A DNA stretch of 64,000 nucleotides from Anoxybacillus flavithermus (lineage in GTDB: Bacteria; Bacillota; Bacilli; Bacillales; Anoxybacillaceae). Positions 25,223 through 34,831 of this stretch are shown piece after piece. Location: positions 19,761 to 83,760 of the forward strand of contig NZ_PEDM01000008.1 in NCBI RefSeq assembly GCF_002742685.1. Direction: 5' to 3'. The notes under the pieces were generated by a model. That model did no database searches and was not told the DNA's origin. It saw nothing but the letters and a program-made list of their open reading frames with translations. Numbering within the stretch: position 1 is the stretch's first letter; each line of letters begins with the position of its first letter. Position numbers and translations under genes: made by a program.

Positions 25223-26143
25223 ATGATGTATCAATCGGTCATCGATTTAATTGGAAATACGCCTATTGTGAAGCTCAATCGTGTCGTTTTTCCAAATGGT
25301 GCAAGTGTATATATGAAACTTGAATCGTTTAATCCGGGTGGAAGTGTAAAAGATCGTGCAGCTAGACGAATGATTGAGCGAGCAGAACAAGAAGGGAAAA
25401 TTGTCCCTTATGAAAGTACGATTATTGAACCGACATCAGGGAATACAGGAATTGGGTTAGCGATGGTATGCGCAGCGAAAGGTTATCGTTGCATCATCAC
25501 GATGCCAGATAATGCGACAAAAGAGCGAGTGAATTTATTAAAAGCATATGGGGCAGAAGTTTACTTAACCCCTGCAACTTTGCGCATGCAAGGGGCGATT
25601 GATGAAGCGTATCGGCTTGCTGAGAACATTCCAAACAGCTTTATCCCCATGCAATTTGAAAATAGCGCAAATCCAGATGCTCATCGGACTAGCACGGCGC
25701 TTGAAATTATCGAAGCATTTCCAGAGGGAATTGATGCGTTTGTACTTACGGCAGGAACAGGGGGAACAGTAACAGGAACAGGGGAAGAGTTGAAGAAAAA
25801 GTTTCCTTATTTACGCATTTATGTAGTTGAACCGTACGGCTCCCCCGTACTTTCAGGTGGACAACCGGGATCACATAAAATTCCAGGTACCGGGCCGGGA
25901 TTTATTCCTCGTATTTTAAACCGGAATGTATATGATGATATTTTGCTTGTCAAAGATGAAGAGGCACAAACGATGGCGCGGCGATTGGCATCAGAAGAAG
26001 GAATTTTAGTAGGCGCTTCAGCTGGAGCAGCTGCTTTTTGTGCGGTTCAAGTGGCGCAAACTCTCCCGAAAGATGCACGTGTGCTTTGTATGGCACCAGA
26101 TACAGGAGAACGATATTTATCATCCGATTTATTTAGCGGATAA
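25223..26143 (+). CDS. Cysteine synthase family PLP enzyme (CysK/CysM type)
   Basis: A protein of about 306 residues. DLIGNTPIVKLNRV starts the fold; the PLP lysine is in NPGGSVKDRAA, the phosphate loop is GTGGTVTGTGE, and the substrate loop is EPTSGNTGIGLAMV. It makes cysteine or cystathionine-type products from an activated serine and sulfide in the cytosol. ATG 25223 after GAAGGG matches the family N-terminus; a further ATG follows at once. CysK, CysM or a cystathionine beta-synthase-like member (MccA) cannot be told apart here. Confidence 0.85.
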   Translation: MMYQSVIDLIGNTPIVKLNRVVFPNGASVYMKLESFNPGGSVKDRAARRMIERAEQEGKIVPYESTIIEPTSGNTGIGLAMVCAAKGYRCIITMPDNATKERVNLLKAYGAEVYLTPATLRMQGAIDEAYRLAENIPNSFIPMQFENSANPDAHRTSTALEIIEAFPEGIDAFVLTAGTGGTVTGTGEELKKKFPYLRIYVVEPYGSPVLSGGQPGSHKIPGTGPGFIPRILNRNVYDDILLVKDEEAQTMARRLASEEGILVGASAGAAAFCAVQVAQTLPKDARVLCMAPDTGERYLSSDLFSG

Positions 26144-26190
26144 GAGGGAATAAAAATGTCGAGGCTATAAAATAAAAAGGAAGTGATTGT

Positions 26191-27468
26191 ATGTTTCGAG
26201 AAGAAGTAAAAACAATAGGCGGTCTTCGTCTTCATGTCATTCCAACAAAAAAATATAAAACGAATACGCTCGTGTTAAAGATGAAAGCTCCATTATGTGA
26301 ACAAGATGTAACGATGCGTGCTCTTGTTCCGTATGTGCTACAAAACGCTACTGAGCGACATCCGTCGATGAAAGCGTTACGTACATATTTAGACGAACTA
26401 TATGGTGCAACGTTACAAGTTGATTTAGCGAAAAAAGGAGAAAACCATATTATTACTATTCGAATGGATGTGGCAAACGAAAAATTTTTAGGTGACACAT
26501 CCCCATTATTACGCAAAGCGTTGACGCTCTTTAGCGACATGCTGTTTCGTCCGCTTACTGAGCAAGGTGGATTTTCCGTTACGATCGTTGAGCAGGAGAA
26601 ACGGGCATTGAAACAAAAAATTCAATCGTTGTTTGATGATAAAATGCGATATGCTCAACATCGACTCATCGAAGAGATGTATAAAGGTTCGCCTTATGCA
26701 CTCGATGTTCACGGTAAATTGAATGATATTGATACAATTGATGCTAAGCGTTTATATAAACATTACGAACACATGTTGAAACACGATGAAATAGATTTAT
26801 ACATTGTCGGAGATGTGATGTTAGCGGATGTAGAACATGATGTTGCTGAACGTTTTTCACTAGAAGCTCGTCCTTTACGTTCAACTGAAACGACAACACT
26901 AACGAAACGAACAAATGTGCAAGAAGTTATTGAAAAACAAGATGTGAAACAAGGAAAGCTTCATCTTGGTTATCGAACGAACACGACATATAATGATCCA
27001 GATTATGATGCGTTACAAGTGTGGAATGGGATCTTCGGTGGGTTTGCACATTCAAAATTGTTTATGAATGTGCGCGAAAAGGCGAGTTTAGCCTATTATG
27101 CAGCTTCGCGTATCGAAAGTCATCAAGGAATGATGATGGTTATGGCAGGAATTGAACCAAGCAATTATGAGCGTGCACTTGAAATTATTCATGCTCAGGA
27201 AGAGGCGATGCGCAACGGGCAATTTAGTGATCAGGAAATCATTCAAACAAAAGCAGTCATTCGTAATCAATTATTAGAAACGGTTGATACAGCTCGGGGA
27301 ATGATTGAGGTCTCTTATCATAACGTCATTGCAACACGGCAACGTCCATTAAATGAGTGGCTAGAAGGGATTGAAAAAGTGACGCGTGAAGATGTTGTTC
27401 GTGTAGGTAAAAAAATTGAATTAGATACCATTTATTTTTTAACGGAGAAGGAAGGTGAGAAAAAATGA
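26191..27468 (+). CDS. ymfF: M16-family protein YmfF (inactive-type zinc peptidase half)
   Basis: A 425-residue M16 (insulinase-like) protein. It lacks the HXXEH zinc motif, as YmfF does; the region where it would be reads LVPYVLQNATERHPS. Conserved blocks are YGATLQVDLAKKGENH and the C-terminal NVREKASLAYYAASRIESHQG. It pairs with YmfH, which has the zinc site. The gene overlaps ymfH by 4 bases and starts the ymf operon. Confidence 0.88.
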   Translation: MFREEVKTIGGLRLHVIPTKKYKTNTLVLKMKAPLCEQDVTMRALVPYVLQNATERHPSMKALRTYLDELYGATLQVDLAKKGENHIITIRMDVANEKFLGDTSPLLRKALTLFSDMLFRPLTEQGGFSVTIVEQEKRALKQKIQSLFDDKMRYAQHRLIEEMYKGSPYALDVHGKLNDIDTIDAKRLYKHYEHMLKHDEIDLYIVGDVMLADVEHDVAERFSLEARPLRSTETTTLTKRTNVQEVIEKQDVKQGKLHLGYRTNTTYNDPDYDALQVWNGIFGGFAHSKLFMNVREKASLAYYAASRIESHQGMMMVMAGIEPSNYERALEIIHAQEEAMRNGQFSDQEIIQTKAVIRNQLLETVDTARGMIEVSYHNVIATRQRPLNEWLEGIEKVTREDVVRVGKKIELDTIYFLTEKEGEKK

Positions 27469-28745
27469 AGGTCATTCGCTATGATCAGTTACAAGAACAA
27501 TTATTTTATGAGCGGCTAAACAACGGATTAGATGTTTATATTTTACCGAAAAAGGAATTTAATAAAGCATATGCAACGTTCACAACGAAGTACGGTTCAG
27601 TAGATAACTGCTTTACTCCATACGGAAAAACAACGATGAAACAAGTGCCGGATGGCATTGCTCATTTTTTAGAACATAAATTGTTTGAAAAAGAAGACGG
27701 TGATGTATTTCAAACATTCAGTAAACAAGGAGCCTCAGCAAATGCTTTTACGTCCTTTACACGCACGGCCTATTTATTTTCGAGTACAACAAATGTAGAG
27801 AAAAATTTAGAAACTTTACTCGACTTTGTCCAAGAACCATATTTTACAGAGCAAACGGTTGAAAAAGAAAAAGGGATTATCGCTCAAGAAATTCGGATGT
27901 ATGACGATAATCCAGATTGGCGTTTATATTTTGGGGCAATTGAAAGTATGTATCACAATCATCCTGTAAAAATTGATATTGCAGGAACGGTGGAGTCGAT
28001 TTCACATATTACGAAAGATTTATTGTATGAATGTTATGAGACGTTTTATCACCCGAGCAATATGTTATTGTTTGTTACAGGTCCAGTTGATCCATTGACC
28101 ACACTCGAACAAATACGGGCTAATCAAACAAAAAAAACGTTTCGTTCACCAACAGAGATTGAGCGGTTTCAGTATGAAGAGCCACCACATGTCGCGCGTA
28201 AAAAACATGTCATTGAAATGAACGTGCAAACGCCAAAATGTCTCGTCGGCATAAAAGCAAAACATGTATATGCAAAAAGGGAAGAAAAATTAAAACATGA
28301 ATGTGCAATGGGATTATTGCTTGATCATTTATTTGGAAAAAGTTCACCGCATTATGAGCGATTATACCAACAAGGATTAATTGATGAAACGTTTATGGTC
28401 GATTATACAGAAGAAAGTGATTTTGGATTTGGTTTAATTGGTGGCGACACATCACAACCTGATCAATTAGCAGAAGAAATTCAGCGTATTCTTGTGCAGT
28501 TTTCTGATATTGATGAAGAACAAGTCGAGCGAATGAAAAGAAAAAAAATCGGATCATTTTTACGCTCGTTGAACTCACTTGAGTATATTGCGAATCAGTT
28601 TACTCGTTACGCATTCGATGAAATGAGTTTATTCGATGTCGTAAGGACGCTACAATCATTGACATCGGATGATATAAAAGCAGTTGCCCGCGAATGTTTT
28701 ATGGCTGAACAGTTCGCAGTATGTCAAGTTGTTCCAAAAAGGTGA
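27465..28745 (+). CDS. ymfH: M16-family zinc peptidase YmfH
   Basis: A 426-residue M16 peptidase. The inverted zinc motif is in GIAHFLEHKLFE (HFLEH) with a downstream Glu in EKGIIAQEIRMYDDNP. Other conserved parts are GASANAFTSFTRTAYLFSS and ESDFGFGLIGGDTS. Probable cytosolic processing peptidase working with YmfF as two halves. ATG after GGAAGGTGAG; coupled to ymfF and followed 6 bases later by ymfI. Confidence 0.9.
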   Translation: MKVIRYDQLQEQLFYERLNNGLDVYILPKKEFNKAYATFTTKYGSVDNCFTPYGKTTMKQVPDGIAHFLEHKLFEKEDGDVFQTFSKQGASANAFTSFTRTAYLFSSTTNVEKNLETLLDFVQEPYFTEQTVEKEKGIIAQEIRMYDDNPDWRLYFGAIESMYHNHPVKIDIAGTVESISHITKDLLYECYETFYHPSNMLLFVTGPVDPLTTLEQIRANQTKKTFRSPTEIERFQYEEPPHVARKKHVIEMNVQTPKCLVGIKAKHVYAKREEKLKHECAMGLLLDHLFGKSSPHYERLYQQGLIDETFMVDYTEESDFGFGLIGGDTSQPDQLAEEIQRILVQFSDIDEEQVERMKRKKIGSFLRSLNSLEYIANQFTRYAFDEMSLFDVVRTLQSLTSDDIKAVARECFMAEQFAVCQVVPKR

Positions 28746-28751
28746 ATGCAG

Positions 28752-29465
28752 ATGAAATATGCGTTAATTACAGGAGCGAGCGGGGGAATTGGGCAAGAAA
28801 TTGCTCGGCAGCTTGCTAAAGATGGGTATGGTTTATACTTACATTACTACAAAAATGAACAATCTGTTCGATGTGTAATGAAAGAACTATCCACAGACAC
28901 ATATGCGATTCAAGCTGATTTATCTCATCCTTCTGGGGTAGATGTGTTAATGTCTTCTATTTTCCATCCGATTGACGTGCTCGTTCATAATAGTGGAATG
29001 AGTACATATGGGCTGGTGACGGACATGACTGACGAACAAGTCGAGCGTATGGTACAGTTGCATGTGACAAGTCCGTTTTTACTGACAAAACGATTGTTAC
29101 CGTCAATGATTCGACAACGTTGCGGGCAAATTGTCGTGATTTCATCCATTTGGGGACTCACAGGGGCGTCATGCGAAGTATTGTATTCGATGGTGAAAGG
29201 CGCGCAAAATACGTTTGTCAAAGCGTTAGCGAAAGAAGTTGCGCCAAGTGGCATACGAGTAAACGCCATTGCTCCAGGAGCTATTGATACACCGATGCTT
29301 CAAGAGTTTACTGAAGAAGAGTTAAAGGCGTTAACGGACGAGATTCCACTTGGGAGAATCGGGAAACCAGAAGATGTAGCCAAAGCGGTGTCATTTTTAA
29401 TCTCTGACCATGCATCGTATGTTACGGGACAAATTTTATCCGTCAATGGTGGTTGGTATTGTTAA
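28752..29465 (+). CDS. ymfI: YmfI, short-chain dehydrogenase (3-oxoacyl-ACP reductase-like)
   Basis: A protein of about 237 residues with an SDR Rossmann fold: TGASGGIGQEIA (NADP-binding), NSG instead of NNAG, catalytic Ser in ISSIWGLTGAS, YSMVKGA with Tyr-x-x-x-Lys, and IAPGAIDTPM. Cytosolic reductase. ATG 28752 fits AAAAAGGTG at proper spacing; ATG 28746 is too close. The operon ends with a gap before ymfJ. Confidence 0.87.
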   Translation: MKYALITGASGGIGQEIARQLAKDGYGLYLHYYKNEQSVRCVMKELSTDTYAIQADLSHPSGVDVLMSSIFHPIDVLVHNSGMSTYGLVTDMTDEQVERMVQLHVTSPFLLTKRLLPSMIRQRCGQIVVISSIWGLTGASCEVLYSMVKGAQNTFVKALAKEVAPSGIRVNAIAPGAIDTPMLQEFTEEELKALTDEIPLGRIGKPEDVAKAVSFLISDHASYVTGQILSVNGGWYC

Positions 29466-29491
29466 GCAAGCATAATTTTTTGTTTCATGAG

Positions 29492-29528
29492 GCAAACTGT
29501 TCTTGAAACGAATTTCAAGGAGGTTTGC
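29492..29528 (+). promoter_or_regulatory. Hairpin covering the ymfJ ribosome binding site
   Basis: GCAAAC/GTTTGC (29492-29497, 29523-29528) and CTTGAAA/TTTCAAG (29502-29508, 29513-29519) make a two-part stem. The Shine-Dalgarno AAGGAGG (29517-29523) lies inside the 3' side. Confidence 0.6.
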
Positions 29529-29530
29529 AT

Positions 29531-29779
29531 ATGTCTGTTCTTGATAATTTTGAGCAATGGAAAAGCTTTTTAGCTGATCGTCTTCATCAAGCAGAAGCGC
29601 AAGGAATGAACCAGCAAGTTATTTCGGATATTGCTTATCAGATTGGAGACTACTTGGCAAAACAAGTCGATCCGAAAAATCCGGAAGAACGTGTACTTGC
29701 TGATTTGTGGCATGTGGCGAATGAGCAAGAGCAACATGCGATTGCGAACATGATGATTAAGCTTGTGCAAAATAAATAA
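29531..29779 (+). CDS. ymfJ: YmfJ (DUF3243) small protein
   Basis: An 82-residue helical protein: VLDNFEQWKSFLADRLHQAE, IAYQIGDYLAKQVDPKNPEE and LWHVANEQEQHAIANMMIKLV. It matches the DUF3243 family at the same place in B. subtilis. Function unknown. ATG 29531 is 7 bases after AAGGAGG; an in-frame TTG at 29525 is inside the hairpin and less likely. Confidence 0.87.
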   Translation: MSVLDNFEQWKSFLADRLHQAEAQGMNQQVISDIAYQIGDYLAKQVDPKNPEERVLADLWHVANEQEQHAIANMMIKLVQNK

Positions 29780-29789
29780 GCGATATAGG

Positions 29790-29818
29790 CAAGCTGGTGA
29801 TATTCGCCAGCTTGTTTT
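29790..29818 (+). terminator. Terminator after ymfJ
   Basis: CAAGCTGG and CCAGCTTG form the stem, followed by TTTTAC. Confidence 0.75.
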
Positions 29819-29959
29819 ACTATGTTTATCTGTTCACAAAAAACAGTTGTCTGTCCTTTTCATTCTCGCATTCAGATGGTAAAATAAACATACATGCGTG
29901 TTTCGACAAAGCGTTGCTGCAATGATCGTATCGTGTAACGTAAAGGGGAGAAGGGGTAT

Positions 29960-30751
29960 ATGGAGAAAAAAGAATGGTATTTAGAATATGAAATACATAT
30001 GAATCGTCCGGGGTTGTTAGGGGATATTGCATCGCTTCTTGGCATGTTGTCCATTAACATTGTCACGATTAACGGAGTGGATGATTCGCGTAGAGGTATG
30101 CTTTTGTTATGTAAAAGTCATGAACAAATTGAGCGGCTACAATCGATTTTAGCGACGATGGAAGATATCACGGTAACAAAGTTGCGTGAACCGAAGCTCC
30201 GAGACCGTCTTGCTGTTCGGCACGGGCGTTATATTCAGCGCGATGCTGATGATAAAAAAACGTTCCGTTTTGTTCGGGATGAATTAGGTTTGCTCGTCGA
30301 TTTTATGGCTGAGTTATTTAAACAAGAAGGCCACAAGTTAATTGGCATTCGCGGTATGCCCCGTGTTGGAAAAACGGAATCAATCGTAGCTGCGAGCGTG
30401 TGTGCAAACAAGCGTTGGTTGTTTGTTTCTTCTACACTAATTAAACAGACGATTCGTAGCCAATTAATCGAAGACGAATATAGCGAAAATAATGTTTTTA
30501 TTATTGACGGGATTGTTTCGACGCGTCGGTCAAACGAGCGACATTGGCAGTTGATTCGTGAGTTGATGCGATTACCAGCAACAAAAGTGATTGAACATCC
30601 CGATATTTTTGTAAGGCATACGGAATATAAATTGGATGATTTTGATTATATTATTGAATTGCGTCATGATGCAGATGAAGAAATTACGTACGATCTCGTT
30701 GACCAATCCTCTTTCTTTGGTAACGACGGTTTTTCAAATATCGATTTTTAA
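29960..30751 (+). CDS. ymfK: YmfK (DUF3388)
   Basis: A 263-residue protein. The N-terminal 80 residues look like an ACT-type regulatory domain (YEIHMNRPGLLGDIASLLGMLSINI has the ACT beta-alpha pattern). The rest contains a P-loop-like GIRGMPRVGKTES near residue 135 and LRHDADEEITYDLVDQSSFFG at the end. ATG follows AAGGGGAGAAGGGG. Function unknown; conserved next to ymfM and pgsA. Confidence 0.85.
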   Translation: MEKKEWYLEYEIHMNRPGLLGDIASLLGMLSINIVTINGVDDSRRGMLLLCKSHEQIERLQSILATMEDITVTKLREPKLRDRLAVRHGRYIQRDADDKKTFRFVRDELGLLVDFMAELFKQEGHKLIGIRGMPRVGKTESIVAASVCANKRWLFVSSTLIKQTIRSQLIEDEYSENNVFIIDGIVSTRRSNERHWQLIRELMRLPATKVIEHPDIFVRHTEYKLDDFDYIIELRHDADEEITYDLVDQSSFFGNDGFSNIDF

Positions 30752-30769
30752 AGATGGAAGGTGTTTCCG

Positions 30770-31615
30770 TTGACAGAGTTAGGGAAGCGTTTAAAAGAAG
30801 CGAGAGAACAGCGCAATATGAGCTTAGATGATTTACAACAAATCACTAAAATTCAAAAGCGATATTTGATCGCGATTGAACAAGGAAATTATGTCATTAT
30901 GCCAGGAAAGTTTTATGTCCGCGCATTTATTCGCCAATATGCGGAAGCGGTCGGTCTTGATCCGGATGAGCTGTTTGAGCAATACGCAAATGAAATTCCG
31001 AATGCTCAACAAGAAGAACTCCCAGGCGAGTTATCGCGTGTCAAATCGCGACAACTATCAGAACAAGGTGAAAAAGTACTTAATGTCCTTCCGAAAATTT
31101 TAATCGGTATGTTAGCTGTCGGAATAGCAGTTGTTCTTTGGTTTTTCTTTCAAAACAGAACGGTAAACGAACAGCCACAAGAGCAAGTGATTAATAAAAA
31201 GACAGAATTTGAGCAGTCTGAGCAAGCTGTCGAGCAACAACCAGAAAAACAAAATGAACAAAAAACAGAAAAAAAACAGCAAGAACAATCATCAGAAGCA
31301 ACGATCAAAGTAGTGGAAACGAATGGTCGAAAATCAATGTTGGAAGTGACAGGAAAACAGTTGATCATTGACATTGCAACAAAGGGTGATGCTTGGATTG
31401 AAGTGAAAAACGGGAAAGGAAAGGCATTTGCACGCAAAATGATGTATGCAAATCAAGCCGAAACGTTCGATTTGACAAATGAAACAGAAGTGTTGCTAGT
31501 TATCGGACAAACATTAAATACAGAAGTGAAAATAAATGAACAAACACTTCAATACCCTGTTAATCCAAGTGATCACGTACGCCAAGATATTACAATTATT
31601 TATAAAAAACAGTAA
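30770..31615 (+). CDS. ymfM: YmfM, RodZ-like membrane HTH protein
   Basis: A protein of about 281 residues. The N-terminal HTH (residues 1-70) has LGKRLKEAREQRNMSLDDLQ and KIQKRYLIAIEQGNYVIMPGKFYVRAFIRQYA, the RodZ pattern. One membrane helix (about 108-130) is followed by a Glu/Gln/Lys-rich linker and an outer DUF4115 domain. RodZ links MreB to the cell-wall machinery. The start is taken as TTG 30770 (homologues begin with the ELG..LKEARE block); GTG 30761 is possible. It overlaps the open frame of pgsA. Confidence 0.85.
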   Translation: MTELGKRLKEAREQRNMSLDDLQQITKIQKRYLIAIEQGNYVIMPGKFYVRAFIRQYAEAVGLDPDELFEQYANEIPNAQQEELPGELSRVKSRQLSEQGEKVLNVLPKILIGMLAVGIAVVLWFFFQNRTVNEQPQEQVINKKTEFEQSEQAVEQQPEKQNEQKTEKKQQEQSSEATIKVVETNGRKSMLEVTGKQLIIDIATKGDAWIEVKNGKGKAFARKMMYANQAETFDLTNETEVLLVIGQTLNTEVKINEQTLQYPVNPSDHVRQDITIIYKKQ

Positions 31616-31644
31616 TGTTGTATGACGTGTTGGAGGTTAGTGTT

Positions 31645-32223
31645 GTGAATATACCGAATCAAATTACGATTGCACGAATGTTACTCATTCCTTTTTTCCT
31701 TATTTTCTTGTTAGCGCCAATTGATTTAGGGATGATTCAAATTGGGGCGGAACAATTGCCGATGACACACGCTGTTGCTGCGCTTATTTTTATTATTGCA
31801 TCAACAACAGACTGGATTGATGGATACTATGCACGAAAATATGGGTTAGTAACGAATTTAGGGAAATTTCTTGACCCGCTCGCAGATAAATTGCTTGTGT
31901 CTGCTGCGCTGATTGCGCTCGTTCAATTGGATTTGGCTCCAGCGTGGATGGTCATTGTTATTATTAGTCGTGAATTTGCAGTAACAGGATTGCGGCTTGT
32001 GTTAGCAGGAGAAGGGGAAGTTGTAGCAGCAAATATGCTTGGGAAAATTAAAACGTGGACGCAAATTATAGCGATTGCTGCCCTTATTTTACATAATATC
32101 CCTTTTTCCCTGTTGTCGTTTCCGTTTGCAGATATTTCTTTATGGATTGCCCTTATTTTTACGATTTGGTCAGGATGGGATTACTTTGCGAAAAATAAAC
32201 ACGCATTTCGCCATTCAAAGTAA
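31645..32223 (+). CDS. pgsA: CDP-diacylglycerol-glycerol-3-phosphate 3-phosphatidyltransferase
   Basis: A 192-residue integral membrane enzyme. The CDP-alcohol phosphotransferase motif is DWIDGYYARKYGLVTNLGKFLDPLADK split over two helices (D-G-x2-A-R-x8-G-x3-D-x3-D). It makes phosphatidylglycerophosphate, the first step to phosphatidylglycerol. GTG 31645 after GGAGG gives the expected N-terminus (NIPNQITIARM). It follows ymfM and precedes cinA, as in B. subtilis. Confidence 0.94.
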   Translation: MNIPNQITIARMLLIPFFLIFLLAPIDLGMIQIGAEQLPMTHAVAALIFIIASTTDWIDGYYARKYGLVTNLGKFLDPLADKLLVSAALIALVQLDLAPAWMVIVIISREFAVTGLRLVLAGEGEVVAANMLGKIKTWTQIIAIAALILHNIPFSLLSFPFADISLWIALIFTIWSGWDYFAKNKHAFRHSK

Positions 32224-32245
32224 ATAAAAAGGGGATGGGAGAAAG

Positions 32246-33478
32246 ATGAAGGCAGAAATCATTGCGGTCGGCTCGGAGCTTTTACTTGGTCAAATTGCAA
32301 ATACAAATGCCCAATTTTTATCGCAACAATTAGCTGAAATAGGGATAGATGTATATTACCATACGGTTGTTGGGGATAATCCTCAAAGGCTTACACATGC
32401 GATTGAAGTAGCAAAGCAACGCTCAAATTTAATTATTTTTACAGGGGGACTTGGACCAACAAAAGATGATTTAACAAAAGAAACGATTGCAAAGATGCTA
32501 AACAAATCACTTGTTTTAGATGAAGAAGCATGGCGTTCTATTTGTGATTATTTTTCGAAAACAAATCGTCCGATGTCTCCTAACAATCGAAAACAGGCAC
32601 TTGTGTTAGAAGGAAGTTGCGTGTTAAAAAATGAACATGGGATGGCTCCAGGAATGGCACTTACTGTTGATCATATCACATATATGCTTCTACCAGGACC
32701 GCCAAAGGAAATGAAGCCGATGTTCATCAAATATGGACGTCCTTTTTTATTGCAAAAACGTCATGTTCACGAAAAAATTGTTTCGCTTGTTCTTCGTTTT
32801 TTTCACATCGGTGAATCACAACTAGAAGCGGAAATTGAAGATTTGATCGACGCTCAAACGAATCCAACGATTGCTCCGCTTGCGTCTGATGGTGAAGTGA
32901 CTCTCCGCTTAACAGCGAAGCATGAACGTGAAGAAGAAGCGAAGCGAATGATTAACGAAGTAGAGCAAAAAATTTTAGCGCGTGTTCGTCCTTATTTTTA
33001 CGGTTACAATGATGAAACGTTGTTTAGCAAACTGTTAGCTACATTAAAAGAAAAGAATAAGACACTTGCTGTTGCTGAAAGTTTAACGGGAGGTTTATTT
33101 TTAGAAGAAATGACAGCACTTCCAACGGCTTCTACAGTCATCGCGGGGGGAGTTGTTTGTTATACAAATGAAATAAAGGAAAATGTGCTCCATGTGCCGA
33201 AAGAAATATTACAAACGGAGGGGGCAGTTAGTGAACGATGTGCGCAGTTGATGTCAGAAAATGTTCGAAAGCTTTGCGGAAGCGATATCGGTATTAGTTT
33301 TACAGGTGTCGCAGGACCGGGCGATTTGGAAGGAAAACCAGTAGGAACAGTATGGATAGGGATTGCTACAGAACAAGGCACAAAAACATTTGCACTTACG
33401 TTATCGGGTGATCGTCAAGCTATTCGGATGCGTGCGGCGAAATACGGTTGTTATTATTTACTACAATTGCTATATTGA
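32246..33478 (+). CDS. cinA: CinA, competence/damage-inducible protein
   Basis: A 410-residue cytosolic protein. The N-terminal MoaB/MogA-like domain has [20 protein letters not shown] and [16 protein letters not shown]. The C-terminal nicotinamide-nucleotide amidohydrolase-like domain has [17 protein letters not shown] and [12 protein letters not shown]. In B. subtilis cinA is co-transcribed with recA in competence. ATG follows GGGGATGGGAG. Confidence 0.93.
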   Translation: MKAEIIAVGSELLLGQIANTNAQFLSQQLAEIGIDVYYHTVVGDNPQRLTHAIEVAKQRSNLIIFTGGLGPTKDDLTKETIAKMLNKSLVLDEEAWRSICDYFSKTNRPMSPNNRKQALVLEGSCVLKNEHGMAPGMALTVDHITYMLLPGPPKEMKPMFIKYGRPFLLQKRHVHEKIVSLVLRFFHIGESQLEAEIEDLIDAQTNPTIAPLASDGEVTLRLTAKHEREEEAKRMINEVEQKILARVRPYFYGYNDETLFSKLLATLKEKNKTLAVAESLTGGLFLEEMTALPTASTVIAGGVVCYTNEIKENVLHVPKEILQTEGAVSERCAQLMSENVRKLCGSDIGISFTGVAGPGDLEGKPVGTVWIGIATEQGTKTFALTLSGDRQAIRMRAAKYGCYYLLQLLY

Positions 33479-33482
33479 TTTA

Positions 33483-33496
33483 CGAACATTTATTCG
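33483..33496 (+). promoter_or_regulatory. LexA (DinR) box upstream of recA
   Basis: CGAACATTTATTCG matches the Bacillus SOS box CGAACNNNNGTTCG with one change (G to A). It lies just upstream of the recA -35. Confidence 0.7.
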
Positions 33497-33503
33497 TTTT
33501 TTC

Positions 33504-33532
33504 TTGGCAAATAAACATAAAACATGTATAGT
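33504..33532 (+). promoter_or_regulatory. recA promoter
   Basis: TTGGCA (33504-33509), a 17-base spacer and TATAGT (33527-33532) lie between the LexA box and the recA ribosome site AAAGGAGG. Confidence 0.75.
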
Positions 33533-33583
33533 AATAAGTAGCAGCCACTGTTTTATTTCTCATAAGCAAAAGGAGGAGTTTTT

Positions 33584-34621
33584 TTGAACGATCGTCAAGC
33601 AGCATTAGAACAAGCGTTAAAGCAAATTGAGAAACAGTTTGGAAAAGGTTCCATTATGAAGCTAGGAGAGCAAACAGATCGTCAAATTTCGACTGTATCG
33701 AGTGGCTCTCTTGCACTTGATATTGCGCTTGGAGTAGGGGGATATCCGCGGGGGCGTATTATTGAAATTTACGGTCCGGAATCTTCAGGGAAAACGACGG
33801 TTGCTCTTCACGCCATTGCTGAAGTACAAAAGCAAGGTGGCCAAGCAGCGTTTATTGATGCGGAACATGCGCTAGACCCTATTTATGCTGAAAAATTAGG
33901 GGTCAATATCGATGAATTGTTGCTTTCACAGCCAGATACAGGGGAGCAAGCGTTAGAAATTGCCGAAGCACTTGTGCGAAGTGGGGCAGTTGATATTATC
34001 GTCATTGACTCAGTCGCAGCTCTTGTTCCGAAGGCTGAAATTGAAGGGGAAATGGGTGATGCTCACGTCGGATTGCAGGCACGACTCATGTCCCAAGCGC
34101 TACGTAAACTATCAGGCGCCATCAACAAATCTAAAACGATCGCTATCTTCATTAACCAAATAAGGGAAAAAGTGGGAGTTATGTTTGGGAACCCAGAGAC
34201 AACTCCTGGAGGTCGTGCATTGAAGTTTTATGCGTCTGTTCGTTTAGAAGTGCGTCGTGCAGAACAAATTAAACAAGGCAACGACATGGTTGGAAATAAG
34301 ACGAAAATTAAAGTCGTGAAAAACAAAGTGGCGCCTCCGTTTAAAACAGCGGATGTAGATATTATGTATGGCGAAGGAATTTCAAAAGAAGGCGAAATTA
34401 TTGATATGGGTGCTGAACTCGACATTATTCAAAAAAGTGGCGCTTGGTATTCATATAAAGATGAACGATTAGGACAAGGGCGAGAAAATGCCAAACAATT
34501 TTTAAAGGAAAATCCACACATTATGGAAGAAATTGCGCGTGAAATTCGCCAACATTATGGCATTACAGCAGGGGCATCGACGACATCTGTGCGCGAAGAT
34601 GATTTAGACTTCTTAGAGTAA
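33584..34621 (+). CDS. recA: RecA recombinase
   Basis: A 345-residue protein with Walker [10 protein letters not shown] (about 66-74), the catalytic Glu region IDAEHALDP, Walker B-like [14 protein letters not shown], loop L1 around [22 protein letters not shown] and loop L2 [21 protein letters not shown]. It drives homologous strand exchange and LexA self-cleavage. The start is TTG behind AAAGGAGGAG. No intein or other interruption is present. Confidence 0.97.
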   Translation: MNDRQAALEQALKQIEKQFGKGSIMKLGEQTDRQISTVSSGSLALDIALGVGGYPRGRIIEIYGPESSGKTTVALHAIAEVQKQGGQAAFIDAEHALDPIYAEKLGVNIDELLLSQPDTGEQALEIAEALVRSGAVDIIVIDSVAALVPKAEIEGEMGDAHVGLQARLMSQALRKLSGAINKSKTIAIFINQIREKVGVMFGNPETTPGGRALKFYASVRLEVRRAEQIKQGNDMVGNKTKIKVVKNKVAPPFKTADVDIMYGEGISKEGEIIDMGAELDIIQKSGAWYSYKDERLGQGRENAKQFLKENPHIMEEIAREIRQHYGITAGASTTSVREDDLDFLE

Positions 34622-34648
34622 AAAGAGGCACGTTGTGTCTCTTTTTCT
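34621..34648 (+). terminator. recA terminator
   Basis: AAAAAGAG-CAC pairs with GTG-CTCTTTTT, followed by more T. Confidence 0.8.
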
Positions 34649-34831
34649 CTTTGTTTTAGAAAATTCAACCATATGAAGCGCTTTCCCGCAATGACAAGCC
34701 TTGACAATATGGAAGGTCACCTTTAAAATGTACATGTATATTTGACAATTTTGAAGTGTATGTTGAATGGTTGCAATGTACATGCCGACATTGATGAAGT
34801 AACGAATTTATAGCAAGAGGAGGTGAGGATA

